From CAVPCY01 sp963770765 (GTDB lineage Bacteria; Actinomycetota; Coriobacteriia; Anaerosomatales; PHET01), in NCBI GenBank assembly GCA_963770765.1, contig CAVYQS010000005.1, positions 248,001 through 312,000 on the forward strand: a stretch of 64,000 bases of DNA, written 5' to 3'. Below, piece by piece: positions 53,550 to 62,512 of this stretch. Position 1 is the stretch's first letter, and each line of letters starts with the position of its first letter. Made by a program: the position numbers and the translations under genes. The notes below the pieces were generated by a model, which had not been told where the DNA came from, searched no databases, and was given only the letters and a program-made list of their open reading frames with translations.

Positions 53550-54872
53550 CTAGGCAGCAGGCTGCGGGTCCGGACACTCTGCGGCAGAATCGACCATCTC
53601 CACGACGGCGACCGCCGCTGCGGCGTTGCTCCCGGCGACGAATGAGAGCAGCTCGCGTGTGGTGTCGGCTCCTTTGAGGCTCTGGTGCCCGAGAAGAATC
53701 TCGTTCGCGTCGGCCACATGGGAGGGATCGGCGAAGGCGGCCACTGCGCCGCTGAGCAGAGCGATGCGGTCCCCTGCGAGCACGACGTGCATCGCAGAGG
53801 CGACATCCCCGCGTCCCCCGCCAAGGGGGGGAACCTCGGGCAGCCCGAGCTCCAGGCGTCCCTCTCGGCGGTGCAGGAGCGCGCATACCGATCCGGCCTG
53901 AGCGATCTCCGCCACACCTGCTCTCGCCCTTATGGATGCGACGGCGGCCGAGGCCCACGTCACTCCGGCGTGAGAACGCATCGCTCCGCCGAGCAGCGCG
54001 AGGATCTCGCTCGGAGAGCTGCCGCGTGCCGAGGCCGCCCGCATGACCTCGCGCGCCGTCGCAGCGGCCCCTCCGGCCCCTCCCAGCGGTCCGGCGCTCA
54101 CCGTGCCCACTGCGAGCACGACGACCCCCTCGGGCCCGCTCATGACCTCGGCGAACGGGGTGGGACCCTCCGGTGATTCCGGAGTCGAGACCGCCGTCCA
54201 GATCCGCTGCGCTCCCGTGGCGCCCATCGGTTCCGAGTCGGATACCGAGACGATCGCCCCGTCAGAGTCCACCGAGTAGGCTGCGTGGTCCACGTTGCCG
54301 TGCGCGGACTCCGCCCGCGGCGTCGCCAGCGCATCCCCGTTGCGAAGCAGGGCGCCCTGCAGCACCACAGCGACCACGTCGGCGAAGAGCTTGAGGCTAT
54401 CGCGGTCCGCCTCATCGAAGGGTTGCGGCTCGGGCCACTCGAGCGTCACGACGCCGATCGTCCCATCGAGTACCGTCAGTCCGAGGACCGCGTAGGCGTG
54501 CACGCCGAGCCCGTCGCGCCACCGTCCTACGCCGGGCGTGTGCTCGGTGCCTTCCTTCACGCCGTGCGGATTACCGATGAACACCGCGTCACCGCCGAGT
54601 GCTGCTTTGCCCGCGTCACCCAGCGCTTCGAGCGGCGTGGACATCTCACGAACGAATGAGGAAAGCTGCCCGACTGCGGCGACCGAGTCGAGGCGTGGTT
54701 CGTCCGTTTCGCCGGACACGAGGCTGATGCTCGCGCTCGCCAGTCCGAGACCAGCGAGCGCGTGCGCGCAGATCGCCTGCGCGATGGCCTCGGTACGAAC
54801 CACCGTACGCGCGATCTCCACGATCACGGCGAGGTTCAGTCTCTGTTCGGATGGCTTGGCGTCCATAGTCAT
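53550..54872 (-). CDS. GAF domain protein with PP2C/SpoIIE-like C-terminal part
   Basis: 440 residues, soluble. N-terminal GAF-like domain (about 10-170: EIARTVVRTEAIAQAICAHA, GLTVLDGTIGVVTLEWPEPQPFDEADRDSLKLFADVVA). The C-terminal half (about 240-440) alternates strands and helices in the manner of a PP2C-type phosphatase (VTWASAAVASIRARAGVAEIAQAG, VVLAGDRIALLSGAV), but the metal-binding Asp residues are hard to place, so activity is doubtful. Probable signalling protein. Its ATG faces the 11-base repeats at 54917-54944. Confidence 0.65.
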   Translation of the reverse strand: MTMDAKPSEQRLNLAVIVEIARTVVRTEAIAQAICAHALAGLGLASASISLVSGETDEPRLDSVAAVGQLSSFVREMSTPLEALGDAGKAALGGDAVFIGNPHGVKEGTEHTPGVGRWRDGLGVHAYAVLGLTVLDGTIGVVTLEWPEPQPFDEADRDSLKLFADVVAVVLQGALLRNGDALATPRAESAHGNVDHAAYSVDSDGAIVSVSDSEPMGATGAQRIWTAVSTPESPEGPTPFAEVMSGPEGVVVLAVGTVSAGPLGGAGGAAATAREVMRAASARGSSPSEILALLGGAMRSHAGVTWASAAVASIRARAGVAEIAQAGSVCALLHRREGRLELGLPEVPPLGGGRGDVASAMHVVLAGDRIALLSGAVAAFADPSHVADANEILLGHQSLKGADTTRELLSFVAGSNAAAAVAVVEMVDSAAECPDPQPAA

Positions 54873-54916
54873 GACCGTACTCCTCTACCCCGATTCGCCT
54901 CAAGGGAGACCGTCGT

Positions 54917-54944
54917 CTTAACGCACGCTCAACACAAACTCAAC
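54917..54944. promoter_or_regulatory. Three 11-bp-spaced CTYAAC repeats, probable OmpR/PhoB-family operator
   Basis: CTTAAC (54917-54922), CTCAAC (54928-54933) and CTCAAC (54939-54944) follow each other at exactly 11 bases. The same arrangement occurs at 62508-62546. It lies between the divergent GAF-protein gene and the secreted protein at 55065 and could act on either. Confidence 0.65.
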
Positions 54945-55064
54945 GCCCCCTCCGTTGAAGGAAGGCCCGCTTCACACGAGCATGGTCAACGGTCAGGCAG
55001 ACGGTTCCGCCGCCCTGATCGGCGTTCACACGAAGAGCAACACATCCAAGAAGGGAGTGCGGAT

Positions 55065-55511
55065 ATGCGCAAGTGGATCGCTCCGCTGCTCGTCGCGGTA
55101 TTGGTTCTGTCGGTCGCCGCGCCGGCGATGGCCAAGGCCAAGCCCAGGCCCGCCAAGAAGCCGGTGTCCATCACCCATCCCTACACGGCGAAGTACAGGA
55201 ACAAGATCGCGAAGGACTTCAAGACCTGGGGCTACATCAAGCCTCGCCTGTCGAGTTCGACCGAGTCCACCGTCACGATCAAGGTGGCCAAGTGGGAGGG
55301 TAAGCGCTCCTGGGTCGCAAGCTCCGGCCTGGAAGCCACGGCCAAGACGTACCCGAGCAAGAAGTTCAAGAATCGGACCAAGTACAAGGCCACGATGGAC
55401 ATCCCCGCCACCGGACGGTACCGCATGCGCGCGGTCGTCGAGTGGGTGGACTCCAAGGGAGCGGTACACGTGAAGCGCTCCTCGTGGAAGTACATCAGGG
55501 TCGTCAAGTAG
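55065..55511 (+). CDS. Small secreted basic protein with one Ig-like module
   Basis: 148 residues: signal peptide to about residue 23 (APAMA), a Lys/Pro-rich start, and a beta-rich module with TKYKATMDIPATGRYRMRAVV, of the same type as the modules at 14.5 and 53.3 kb. AAGGGAG ribosome site before ATG. Upstream 11-bp repeats suggest control by a response regulator. Function unknown. Confidence 0.8.
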   Translation: MRKWIAPLLVAVLVLSVAAPAMAKAKPRPAKKPVSITHPYTAKYRNKIAKDFKTWGYIKPRLSSSTESTVTIKVAKWEGKRSWVASSGLEATAKTYPSKKFKNRTKYKATMDIPATGRYRMRAVVEWVDSKGAVHVKRSSWKYIRVVK

Positions 55512-55533
55512 CACGTCGTTTCCCGCTAGTGAG

Positions 55534-55566
55534 AAGGGACGGACCTCGTCGAGGTCCGTCCCTTCG
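55534..55566 (+). terminator. Perfect 15-pair hairpin after the small secreted protein
   Basis: GAAGGGACGGACCTC (55534-55548), loop GTC, and its perfect complement (55552-55566). No T-tract follows, but stem strength and position, also facing the small minus-strand gene, support a bidirectional terminator. Confidence 0.7.
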
Positions 55567-55625
55567 AGCGTCTCCGGGTCTGGGCCTTCTCGGCGCGGCG
55601 CGACTCGGCGATCGCGTCACTGCAG

Positions 55626-55709
55626 CTAGCGGTTGCGCCACCTCGCTATCGCGATGTTGAGCGCGACCGTCAGGATCACCGAGAGCACGATCGACTTCAT
55701 GAGCCACAT
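55626..55709 (-). CDS. 27-residue hydrophobic membrane peptide
   Basis: Reads MWLMKSIVLSVILTVALN followed by IAIARWRNR: one hydrophobic helix with a basic end. The ATG is preceded by GAGGAG 8 bases upstream, and that ribosome site overlaps the stop of the release-factor-like gene. Too short for routine gene calling, but both signals are good. Function unknown; toxin-like or regulatory membrane peptides have this shape. Confidence 0.6.
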   Translation of the reverse strand: MWLMKSIVLSVILTVALNIAIARWRNR

Positions 55710-55715
55710 CGCGGA

Positions 55716-56090
55716 TCACTCCTCGCCGCTCGGGGGTCGCCGGGTAGCCTTCGTGCCCGAGCGCCGGGTCTTCTCGGCGAGACGTCGTTCCTTGGCGGCG
55801 CGCGTGGGCCGTGTGGGCCTGCGCGGAGGGGGAGGCGGCGCCATCGCAGCAGCGATGCGCTCGCGGAGTCGGGCCACGCACGCCTCCTTGTTGCGCAGCT
55901 GGCTGCGTTCGCGCCGACACACCACCACCATTCCGGTGGGCAGATGCTTGAGGCGCACGGCGGAGTCGGTCGTGTTCACGCCCTGGCCGCCGGGGCCCGT
56001 GGCGCGAAAGACCTGGACCTCGCACTCGCCCAGAAGCCCCTCGGCGGTGTCCGGCAGCACGTAGCCCTCCGGGATGCGGTTCTCGGTCAT
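55716..56090 (-). CDS. Peptide-chain-release-factor-like protein (GGQ, no codon-recognition domain)
   Basis: 124 residues. RF-1 catalytic domain with TGPGGQGVNTTDSAVRL, then a basic tail rich in Arg/Lys/Pro, as in ArfB/YaeJ-type ribosome-rescue hydrolases. ATG 56090 overlaps the ferredoxin stop (ATGA); the longer frame to 56120 is not needed. Likely releases peptides from stalled ribosomes. Confidence 0.85.
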   Translation of the reverse strand: MTENRIPEGYVLPDTAEGLLGECEVQVFRATGPGGQGVNTTDSAVRLKHLPTGMVVVCRRERSQLRNKEACVARLRERIAAAMAPPPPPRRPTRPTRAAKERRLAEKTRRSGTKATRRPPSGEE

Positions 56091-56278
56091 TCCTCGATCG
56101 AGATCGCGTCGACGGGGCACGACGCCTGGGCATCGCGCGTACAGGCGTACAGCTCCTCGCCGGGGTTCTCCGTGATCACGTGAGCGAGCCCGTCGTCCAT
56201 CAGGCTGAAGACGTCAGGGCACTCCTCTTCGCAGTTTCCGCACCCGATGCACAGGTCTTCGTCGACTACCGGCTTCAT
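56087..56278 (-). CDS. Ferredoxin, [4Fe-4S]
   Basis: 63 residues: DLCIGCGNCEEECPDVF supplies three or four cluster cysteines and ASCPVDAI the last, matching monocluster ferredoxins. GAGGAGGCC ribosome site before the ATG. Overlaps the release-factor-like gene by 4 bases. Electron partner unknown. Confidence 0.92.
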   Translation of the reverse strand: MKPVVDEDLCIGCGNCEEECPDVFSLMDDGLAHVITENPGEELYACTRDAQASCPVDAISIEE

Positions 56279-56458
56279 CGCAGGCCTCCTCGCTGCCGAA
56301 GGGATCACTTCCGAGGCAGGCGGAATCTCCGCCGCTTGATTGAGTCTACCCGCCCTGAACGTTCGTACGCGCCGCGTGCGTGTTCTCGGGTACGAATCTG
56401 ACAAGGAGTGCTCGCTTGGTGACCGGTCGGCCGTACGCGCAGACCTCAGGTGGTGAAG

Positions 56459-57472
56459 ATGATGGGCGACGTCGTGGTGGGCACCTGCAGCTGGACCGAC
56501 AAGACGATGATCGAGCGGTGGTATCCGCCGGGCGTCAACGACGCCGAGAAGCGCCTTCGTTACTACGCTGCCCGCTTCGATACCGTCGAGGTCGACTCGG
56601 CGTTCTACGGAATCCCCAAAGTCGAGTACGCCGTCAACTGGGCGAGACGCACGCCGGAGCACTTCACCTTCCACGTCAAGGCGTACGGGATGATGACCGG
56701 ACACGACGTCGACGAGCGTGCGCTTCACCCGGACATGGCCGACGCCGGCTATCGGTACGAGATCACGCCGCGCGGCCGCGTGCGCAAGCCCGAGGAGCGC
56801 ATGGTCGAGCACGCGTTCGAGCTCTTCGCCCAGTCGCTGGAGCCGCTCGTCGAAGCCGGCAAGATGGGCGGCGTGCTCATGCAGTACCCGCCGTGGTTCA
56901 CCGCCGCCGACAAGGACCACCGGATGCGCAACCTGTCGACGATCGAGCGCGATGCGGCCCTGCTCGACCCGCTGCAGGTCTTCGTCGAGTTCCGCCACCC
57001 GAGCTGGGTCGAAGGTCCCAACCTGTCCCGGACGATGCGCTTCCTCGGTGAGCGTGGCCTCACCTACGTGTCGGTCGACGCACCCCGGGTGGGGACGGCG
57101 ATGCCACCCATGACCGCCGCGACCGGCACGCACGGCTACGTGCGCTTCCACGGTCGCAACAGCGGCACGTGGAACGCGCGCACCGCCAGTGCCGCCGACC
57201 GCTTCGACTACCTGTACAACCCCGACGAACTCGCCGAGTGGCGCGGGCCCATCGAGCAGCTCGCCGAGCAGACCGAGCGCACGTGGGTGATGTTCAACAA
57301 CTGCAAGTACGACTACGCGCCGCGCAACGCCCGTGAGATGGCCGAGATTCTCGGCGACGTGGTCGCGCGGCGCACCGCGCACGCTTCGACCGGAGAGCCG
57401 GCTCCCGAGGCGGACACTCCAGAGGGCGCCCTCGAATCAGAGCCGGGGGAGCAGCTCGGACTCGGGTTCTAG
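56459..57472 (+). CDS. DUF72 family protein
   Basis: 337 residues with the DUF72 TIM-barrel motifs: VVVGTCSWTDKTM, FDTVEVDSAFYGIPK, VLMQYPPWF, FVEFRHPSW and YVRFHGRN, then WVMFNNCKYDYAPRNA. Function of the family is not established. ATG 56459 with AGGTGG at a good distance; ATG 56462 or GTG 56450 are alternatives. Converges with the phosphoesterase gene, sharing 4 bases. Confidence 0.9.
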   Translation: MMGDVVVGTCSWTDKTMIERWYPPGVNDAEKRLRYYAARFDTVEVDSAFYGIPKVEYAVNWARRTPEHFTFHVKAYGMMTGHDVDERALHPDMADAGYRYEITPRGRVRKPEERMVEHAFELFAQSLEPLVEAGKMGGVLMQYPPWFTAADKDHRMRNLSTIERDAALLDPLQVFVEFRHPSWVEGPNLSRTMRFLGERGLTYVSVDAPRVGTAMPPMTAATGTHGYVRFHGRNSGTWNARTASAADRFDYLYNPDELAEWRGPIEQLAEQTERTWVMFNNCKYDYAPRNAREMAEILGDVVARRTAHASTGEPAPEADTPEGALESEPGEQLGLGF

Positions 57473-58350
57473 CCGTCGACGGACCTCGGGCCGCGCCTGA
57501 GCTCGATGACGTGGATCTCCGGCTGGGCGAAGAAGCGCATCGGTACCGTGACGCTCCCCACCCCGCGCGTCACGAGGACCGGCACGCCGGACTCTTCGAC
57601 CCAGCCGCCCTTGTAGCGTTGACCGAACGCCGAAGGCATCAGTGGTGAGAACATGCCGAACGCGGTCAGCTGTCCGCCGTGGGTGTGACCGGCGAGCGCG
57701 AGGTCGAACACCTCGCGTGTTCCGGGGAGGGCGTCGGGGAGGTAGTCGGGAGTGTGAGAGACGAGGACCGCGAACTCGCTCTCGGCGATGCCCGATGCAG
57801 CCGCCTCCGCGTCTGCGGTTCCCATCCACGCGTCATCGACGCCGGCGATGCGGATGGTCTCGGCGCCCCGGGTGAGCGTCGCACTGTCGTTCACGAGCAG
57901 CGTGACCCTCGCATCCGCCATGCCCTCGCGGGCGTGGGTGACACCCTCCCAGTAGTCGTGGTTGCCCAAGACGGCGTACACGCCCAACGGTGCCTCCAGG
58001 CGGTCGATCTCGGAGTAGAAGACCTGCTTCCCACGCATTCGGCCGCCCACGTAGTCGCCGCCCAGAATCACCACGTCGGGCCCGAGCGCGTTGATGTCGT
58101 CCACCAGCGAGCGCATGCGCACCCGCCCGAAGTAGGGTCCGGCGTGGATATCGGCTGCGAACACCATGGTCGCCCCGTCGAACGAGGCGGGGAGATTCGG
58201 GCTCGTGAGCACCGCGCGACTCACTCGGATGGTGCGGGCCTCGACGAGAGCCCACGCCACGAACAGCACGAGCAGCACCGCAAGGATCGTGACCGCCCAG
58301 CGCAGCGGAGTCCAGGCGGAAGCGGCCGCTATGAGGTCGGGCAGGCTCAT
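57469..58350 (-). CDS. Membrane-anchored metallophosphoesterase, YkuE-like
   Basis: 293 residues. One N-terminal helix (about 17-37), then the calcineurin-like domain: FAADIHAGPYFG, ILGGDYVGG, LGNHDYW, LVSHTPDYL and AGHTHGGQ, all metal ligands present. The extracytoplasmic placement and similarity to YkuE suggest a lipid or envelope substrate. Confidence 0.92.
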   Translation of the reverse strand: MSLPDLIAAASAWTPLRWAVTILAVLLVLFVAWALVEARTIRVSRAVLTSPNLPASFDGATMVFAADIHAGPYFGRVRMRSLVDDINALGPDVVILGGDYVGGRMRGKQVFYSEIDRLEAPLGVYAVLGNHDYWEGVTHAREGMADARVTLLVNDSATLTRGAETIRIAGVDDAWMGTADAEAAASGIAESEFAVLVSHTPDYLPDALPGTREVFDLALAGHTHGGQLTAFGMFSPLMPSAFGQRYKGGWVEESGVPVLVTRGVGSVTVPMRFFAQPEIHVIELRRGPRSVDG

Positions 58351-58439
58351 CGGTGTCTCCGGTCGGTGGCTTCACACCACCACGCGCCGCTCGGGTATCA
58401 TCGAGGTGCTGAACGAGTATACGAGGGGGCACGAGCTCA

Positions 58440-59603
58440 ATGCGCATCCTGCGCAACATCTTCAGGCGCAAGCTGCGCGCCTTTCTCACGATATTCGGCA
58501 TCTCGATCGGCGTGTTCGCGCTGGTCGTCATGGGCGCACTGGCCGAGAAGCTCACCTTGCTCGTGGATGGCGGCATGAAGTACTACGCGGGTAAGGTCGT
58601 GGTCAACGGCGAGGGCGGCGTCATGGGCGTGGGCACCGCGCCGCTCAAGAAGAGCATGCTGCGCGAGATCGAGCACATCTCGGGCGTCCGCCGCGCCTCG
58701 GCCGCGTGCGGCGCCCTGCTCGACGAGGAGTTGCCCACCGTGAGCATGGGCAATGTCCCGACCATCCAGGCCGAGGACGGGCGGGCGAAGGGGTACGAGA
58801 CGTTCGTCATCAAGATCGCCGAGGGACGCGATCTCAACAACGGCGACATCGGCAAGGTGGCCCTGGGGTCCGACATCGTCACCAAGCTCAACGGCCATGT
58901 GGGCGGATTCGTGGAGATCCGCGACGAGCGCTACGAGGTCGTCGGCATCTACGACAAGACGCTCACCGCGCCCGACAACGCGGTCGTGATGACCATGGAC
59001 GACGCCCAGAAGATCATCCACGACGACCTTCCCGATGCCGTGAAGGACTCCGTCGTCCCCGAGACCATCGTCTCGAGCTTCGCTGTCTATCTCGAGCCCG
59101 GAGAGCGCCCGGAGGTGGTCGCACGCCGCATAGAGCGAGAGATCGACAACGTGGACGCGATGACACCGCTCGAGTTCGAGCGGCAGGTCAAGCAGCCGCT
59201 CCAGATATTCACGTCGGTCATCTATGCCATCGCGCTCATCTCGCTGCTGGTGGGCGGTCTGTCCGTCATCAACACCATGACGATGGCGGTCGCCGAACGG
59301 ACCCGCGAGATCGGCGTACGCAAAGCGATCGGTGCGAGCAGCGGCCAGATCATGAGACAGTTCATCGCCGAGTCGGCGCTCATCGGGCTCATCGGCGGGT
59401 TGGCGGGGCTGGCATTCGGGCTGCTCGTGACGAGCGCCGGCAATGCTGCGGGCGAGGTGAGCGGCAACGCCCTGTTCCTGGTGACGAACCGCCTGCTCTT
59501 CGGCTCGCTCGTCTTCGCGGTGGGTCTCGGCACCTTGAGCGGGCTGTATCCCGCGTGGCATGCCGCAAGCCTCAACCCGGTGGAGGCGCTGCGCTATGAG
59601 TGA
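58440..59603 (+). CDS. ABC transporter permease, MacB/FtsX type
   Basis: 387 residues. N-terminal helix (RAFLTIFGISIGVFALVVMGAL), a MacB-PCD extracytoplasmic domain of about 210 residues, then three C-terminal helices with VAERTREIGVRKAIGASSGQIMRQF, the FtsX signature. Exports a peptide, lipid or drug together with the ATPase encoded next (8-base overlap). Confidence 0.93.
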   Translation: MRILRNIFRRKLRAFLTIFGISIGVFALVVMGALAEKLTLLVDGGMKYYAGKVVVNGEGGVMGVGTAPLKKSMLREIEHISGVRRASAACGALLDEELPTVSMGNVPTIQAEDGRAKGYETFVIKIAEGRDLNNGDIGKVALGSDIVTKLNGHVGGFVEIRDERYEVVGIYDKTLTAPDNAVVMTMDDAQKIIHDDLPDAVKDSVVPETIVSSFAVYLEPGERPEVVARRIEREIDNVDAMTPLEFERQVKQPLQIFTSVIYAIALISLLVGGLSVINTMTMAVAERTREIGVRKAIGASSGQIMRQFIAESALIGLIGGLAGLAFGLLVTSAGNAAGEVSGNALFLVTNRLLFGSLVFAVGLGTLSGLYPAWHAASLNPVEALRYE

Positions 59604-60393
59604 TCTCGACATGGCCGCAGCGACCGACTTCAGGGCGACGGATCCCGCACCGGATGCGCCGCCGGCTTCGGAGGCGATCATCAGCGCACGCGGCCTTGCC
59701 AAGCGCTACCAGCTCGGTAAGGAGAACTTCGTCGACGCCTTGCGCGGAGCGACCCTGGACATCCAGCGCGGCGAGATGGCCGCCATCATGGGGCCCAGCG
59801 GTTCGGGGAAGTCCACGCTGATGCACATCACCGGCTGCCTCGACGTCGCAGACGCCGGCGAGGTCTGGCTCAACGGCCGCCGCGTCGACGGTCTGGGCGG
59901 TGCCGAACTCACACGCGTGAGGCGAAACGAGATCGGCTTCATCTTCCAGGGCTTCAACCTGATCCCCACCCTGTCGGCCGAGGAGAACGTCGCGCTCGCC
60001 GCCGAGTATGCGGGGCACTCGCGCAAGGCAGCACTCGTGACAGCGCGCGAGTTGCTCGAGACCGTGGGCCTGGGCGACCGGATGCGTCACGTGCCCAGCG
60101 AGCTGTCCGGCGGTCAGCAGCAGCGCGTCGCGATCGCGCGCGCGCTCGTGAACGACCCGGGCATCGTGATGGGCGACGAGCCCACCGGCGACCTGGATAC
60201 CGCCACGAGTGCCGAGATCGTCTCGATGATGCGGCGCGTCAACGCCGAGCGTGGCACGACGTTCCTGATCGTGACGCACAACCCCGAGGTCGCGGCCGCC
60301 TGCGACCGCACCGTCCGCATGCGCGACGGTGTCGTGGTCGACGATGGAGACGGCACACCGCAGGGTGTTCCGGCTCTGGCCGCCACCAGCTGA
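59596..60393 (+). CDS. ABC transporter ATP-binding protein, MacB/LolD type
   Basis: 265 residues. Walker A GPSGSGKST at about 65-73, Q-loop FIFQGFNLIPTL, signature LSGGQQQRVAIARAL, Walker B IVMGDEPTGDLD and the switch VTHNPEV. Partner of the preceding permease. Followed after 11 bases by the response regulator, so exporter and two-component genes probably form one unit, like peptide-sensing/detoxification modules. Confidence 0.95.
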   Translation: MSDLDMAAATDFRATDPAPDAPPASEAIISARGLAKRYQLGKENFVDALRGATLDIQRGEMAAIMGPSGSGKSTLMHITGCLDVADAGEVWLNGRRVDGLGGAELTRVRRNEIGFIFQGFNLIPTLSAEENVALAAEYAGHSRKAALVTARELLETVGLGDRMRHVPSELSGGQQQRVAIARALVNDPGIVMGDEPTGDLDTATSAEIVSMMRRVNAERGTTFLIVTHNPEVAAACDRTVRMRDGVVVDDGDGTPQGVPALAATS

Positions 60394-60404
60394 AGGGACG
60401 GTCG

Positions 60405-61106
60405 ATGACCACCGTTCTCGTGATCGATGACGAGGCGAACATCCGGGAGCTGGTGAGTCTGTACCTCACCTCTGCGGGTCTCTCGGTGGAAGGCGCCGGC
60501 GACGGAGCCCGGGGACTCGACATGTTCCGGACGCTGCAGCCCGACCTCGTGGTCCTGGATCTCATGCTTCCCGGGATGGACGGGCGCGAGGTCTGCTCGG
60601 CGATCCGGGAGATCAGCTCGGTGCCGATCCTCATGCTCACCGCTCGCGACACCGATCTCGACAAGGTGGCGCTGCTCGAGGCAGGTGCGGACGACTACGT
60701 GGTCAAGCCGTTCAGCCCGCCCGAACTCGTAGCGAGGGTGCGTGCATTGCTGCGCAGGTCCGCTGCGCCCGGCCCGACTCAGCTTCGGGCCGGTGAAGCC
60801 CCCGTGGTCGTGGGCGGGCTGGTGCTGAGCATCGCCGAGCGCACCGTCGAGGTCGACGGCGCTCCGGTGGTCCTCACCGCCCGTGAGTTCGACCTGCTCG
60901 CGCGGATGGCTTCGGCCCCCGGCGTGGTCTTCTCCCGCGAGCAGCTGCTCGAGTCGTCGACCGGGCTCGCTGAGTATGCCGAGGCGCGCGGCGTAGACGT
61001 GCACGTGCGGCACCTTCGCGAGAAGCTGGGCGACGACGCGGTCGCTCCGCGCTTCATCGAGACCGTACGGGGCGTTGGCTACCGGCTGCGCAAGGACGTC
61101 TCGTGA
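60405..61106 (+). CDS. OmpR/PhoB-family response regulator (second)
   Basis: 233 residues. Receiver with D8/D9, phospho-acceptor D52, T79 and K101 (VVKPF), then a winged-helix domain (EFDLLARMASAPGVVFSREQLLE, GVDVHVRHLREKLGDD, TVRGVGYRL). GAAGGGACG before ATG. GTGA overlap with the kinase. It is the nearest candidate for binding the 11-bp repeats at 62508 and 54917. Confidence 0.95.
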   Translation: MTTVLVIDDEANIRELVSLYLTSAGLSVEGAGDGARGLDMFRTLQPDLVVLDLMLPGMDGREVCSAIREISSVPILMLTARDTDLDKVALLEAGADDYVVKPFSPPELVARVRALLRRSAAPGPTQLRAGEAPVVVGGLVLSIAERTVEVDGAPVVLTAREFDLLARMASAPGVVFSREQLLESSTGLAEYAEARGVDVHVRHLREKLGDDAVAPRFIETVRGVGYRLRKDVS

Positions 61107-62512
61107 GTGTCGATCCGGAGCGGCTCCCGCTTCGCGGATCGAGCTTCGTCACCCGCACGCGGCTCGCGATCGCGGGGGTCTCGGCCGCCGTGCTGCTGAT
61201 CGCGTTCGCGGTCTTCTCGGCCGGGTGGTCGGCGTTCGTGGTCGAGCAGCGGACCGCGGAGCTGTCGCGTCAGCTTCCGGCGATCGCGGCCGCCGAGGCG
61301 CTGGCAGCCGAGTCGGCGTCCGGCTCGGTGCGCGACAGTCTGTTGCGCGTCGAGGCGGGCTTGTTGGGCGCCGCGCTGTTCGTGACCGATTCGACCGGTG
61401 AGGTCCTCAGGGCCTCGGAGCCCAAGGCCGCGCCGCGCAGCCTCGATCTCACCATGCTCAGGGCCGCAAGTCAGCCTGGCGTGCGCTCGGCGACGGTGAG
61501 AGGTGCGGGTGGCAGGCAGGTGCTCGTGGTGGCCGCACCGGTGGGCGACGGCAGGCAGTTCGTCGCGGTTCAGCGCCTCTCGGAGATCCGAGCCGCGCAG
61601 ACCGGCGTGCTCGCAGTGGGTGCGGCCGGGTTGCTGGCAGCGCTCGTCGTCGCCTGGTTCGCGGGAGGGTGGCTCGCGCGCCGGCTCACGCGGCCGCTTC
61701 TGGACCTCGAAGCCGGCGCGGAGCAGATAGCCTCGGGCGAGTTCGGCGCTCAGGTCGTTGAAGTCGGTGATGTCGAGATCGCGTCGTTGGCCCGGTCGTT
61801 CAACCACATGTCGAAGCGCGTCGCCGACGCCCACGCCGCGCAGCAGGCCTTCGTGGGGGACGTCAGCCACGAGATACGCACGCCGCTCACCTCGATCACG
61901 GGATTCGCGCAGGCGCTTCTCGACGGGACCATCGCCGACGACGACGGGCGCCGCCGCGCCGCCGGCGTGATCGCTCACGAGGCGGGACGCATCGAGGAGA
62001 TCACGACGACGCTGCTGAGTCTGGCGCAGCTCGATGCCGGCGCCGTGGACGTGCTCCGCGAGCCGGTCGATCTCGCCGTCCTGGCGGATGCTCTCGCGGG
62101 CCGTTTCGGGCCTCAGGCTACCGAGCTGGGGGTCGCTCTGGCGATCGAGGTGCCGTCTGCCCCTCGCCCGCTGGCCGATCCGAACCGACTGCTCCAGTGC
62201 GTCTCGGCGCTCGTCGACAACGCGCTTGGCCACGCATGTCCCGCCGGCCAGGTGCGCGTGAGTGCTCGGGGCATCGATTCACGCTGGCGCATCTTCGTCG
62301 ACGACGACGGCCCCGGCATACCTCCCGAGAAGCGCGACGCGATCTTCGAACGGTTCACGCGCCTCGATGCGTCGCGGTCGAGCGAGTCCGGTGGGGCGGG
62401 ACTCGGTCTGGCCATCTGCGCGCGGCTCGTTGAACTCATGGGAGGCCGCGTCTGGGCCGAGGACGGACCACTGGGCGGCGCGCGGTTGGTCATCGAGCTT
62501 CCCGAGGCTTAA
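61103..62512 (+). CDS. Sensor histidine kinase (second)
   Basis: 469 residues. Helix 1 about 20-40, extracytoplasmic domain to 165, helix 2 about 170-190, HAMP, then HisKA with H256 in DVSHEIRTPLTS, N box, DDGPGIPPEKRD (D/G1) and GAGLGLAIC (G2). Coupled to the regulator by GTGA. The stop codon lies inside the 11-bp repeat array. Confidence 0.94.
   Translation: MSVDPERLPLRGSSFVTRTRLAIAGVSAAVLLIAFAVFSAGWSAFVVEQRTAELSRQLPAIAAAEALAAESASGSVRDSLLRVEAGLLGAALFVTDSTGEVLRASEPKAAPRSLDLTMLRAASQPGVRSATVRGAGGRQVLVVAAPVGDGRQFVAVQRLSEIRAAQTGVLAVGAAGLLAALVVAWFAGGWLARRLTRPLLDLEAGAEQIASGEFGAQVVEVGDVEIASLARSFNHMSKRVADAHAAQQAFVGDVSHEIRTPLTSITGFAQALLDGTIADDDGRRRAAGVIAHEAGRIEEITTTLLSLAQLDAGAVDVLREPVDLAVLADALAGRFGPQATELGVALAIEVPSAPRPLADPNRLLQCVSALVDNALGHACPAGQVRVSARGIDSRWRIFVDDDGPGIPPEKRDAIFERFTRLDASRSSESGGAGLGLAICARLVELMGGRVWAEDGPLGGARLVIELPEA

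Noticed and set aside
56380..57051. Alternative frame overlapping the DUF72 gene
   Set aside because: Arg-rich shadow without motifs; the DUF72 frame is clearly the coding one.
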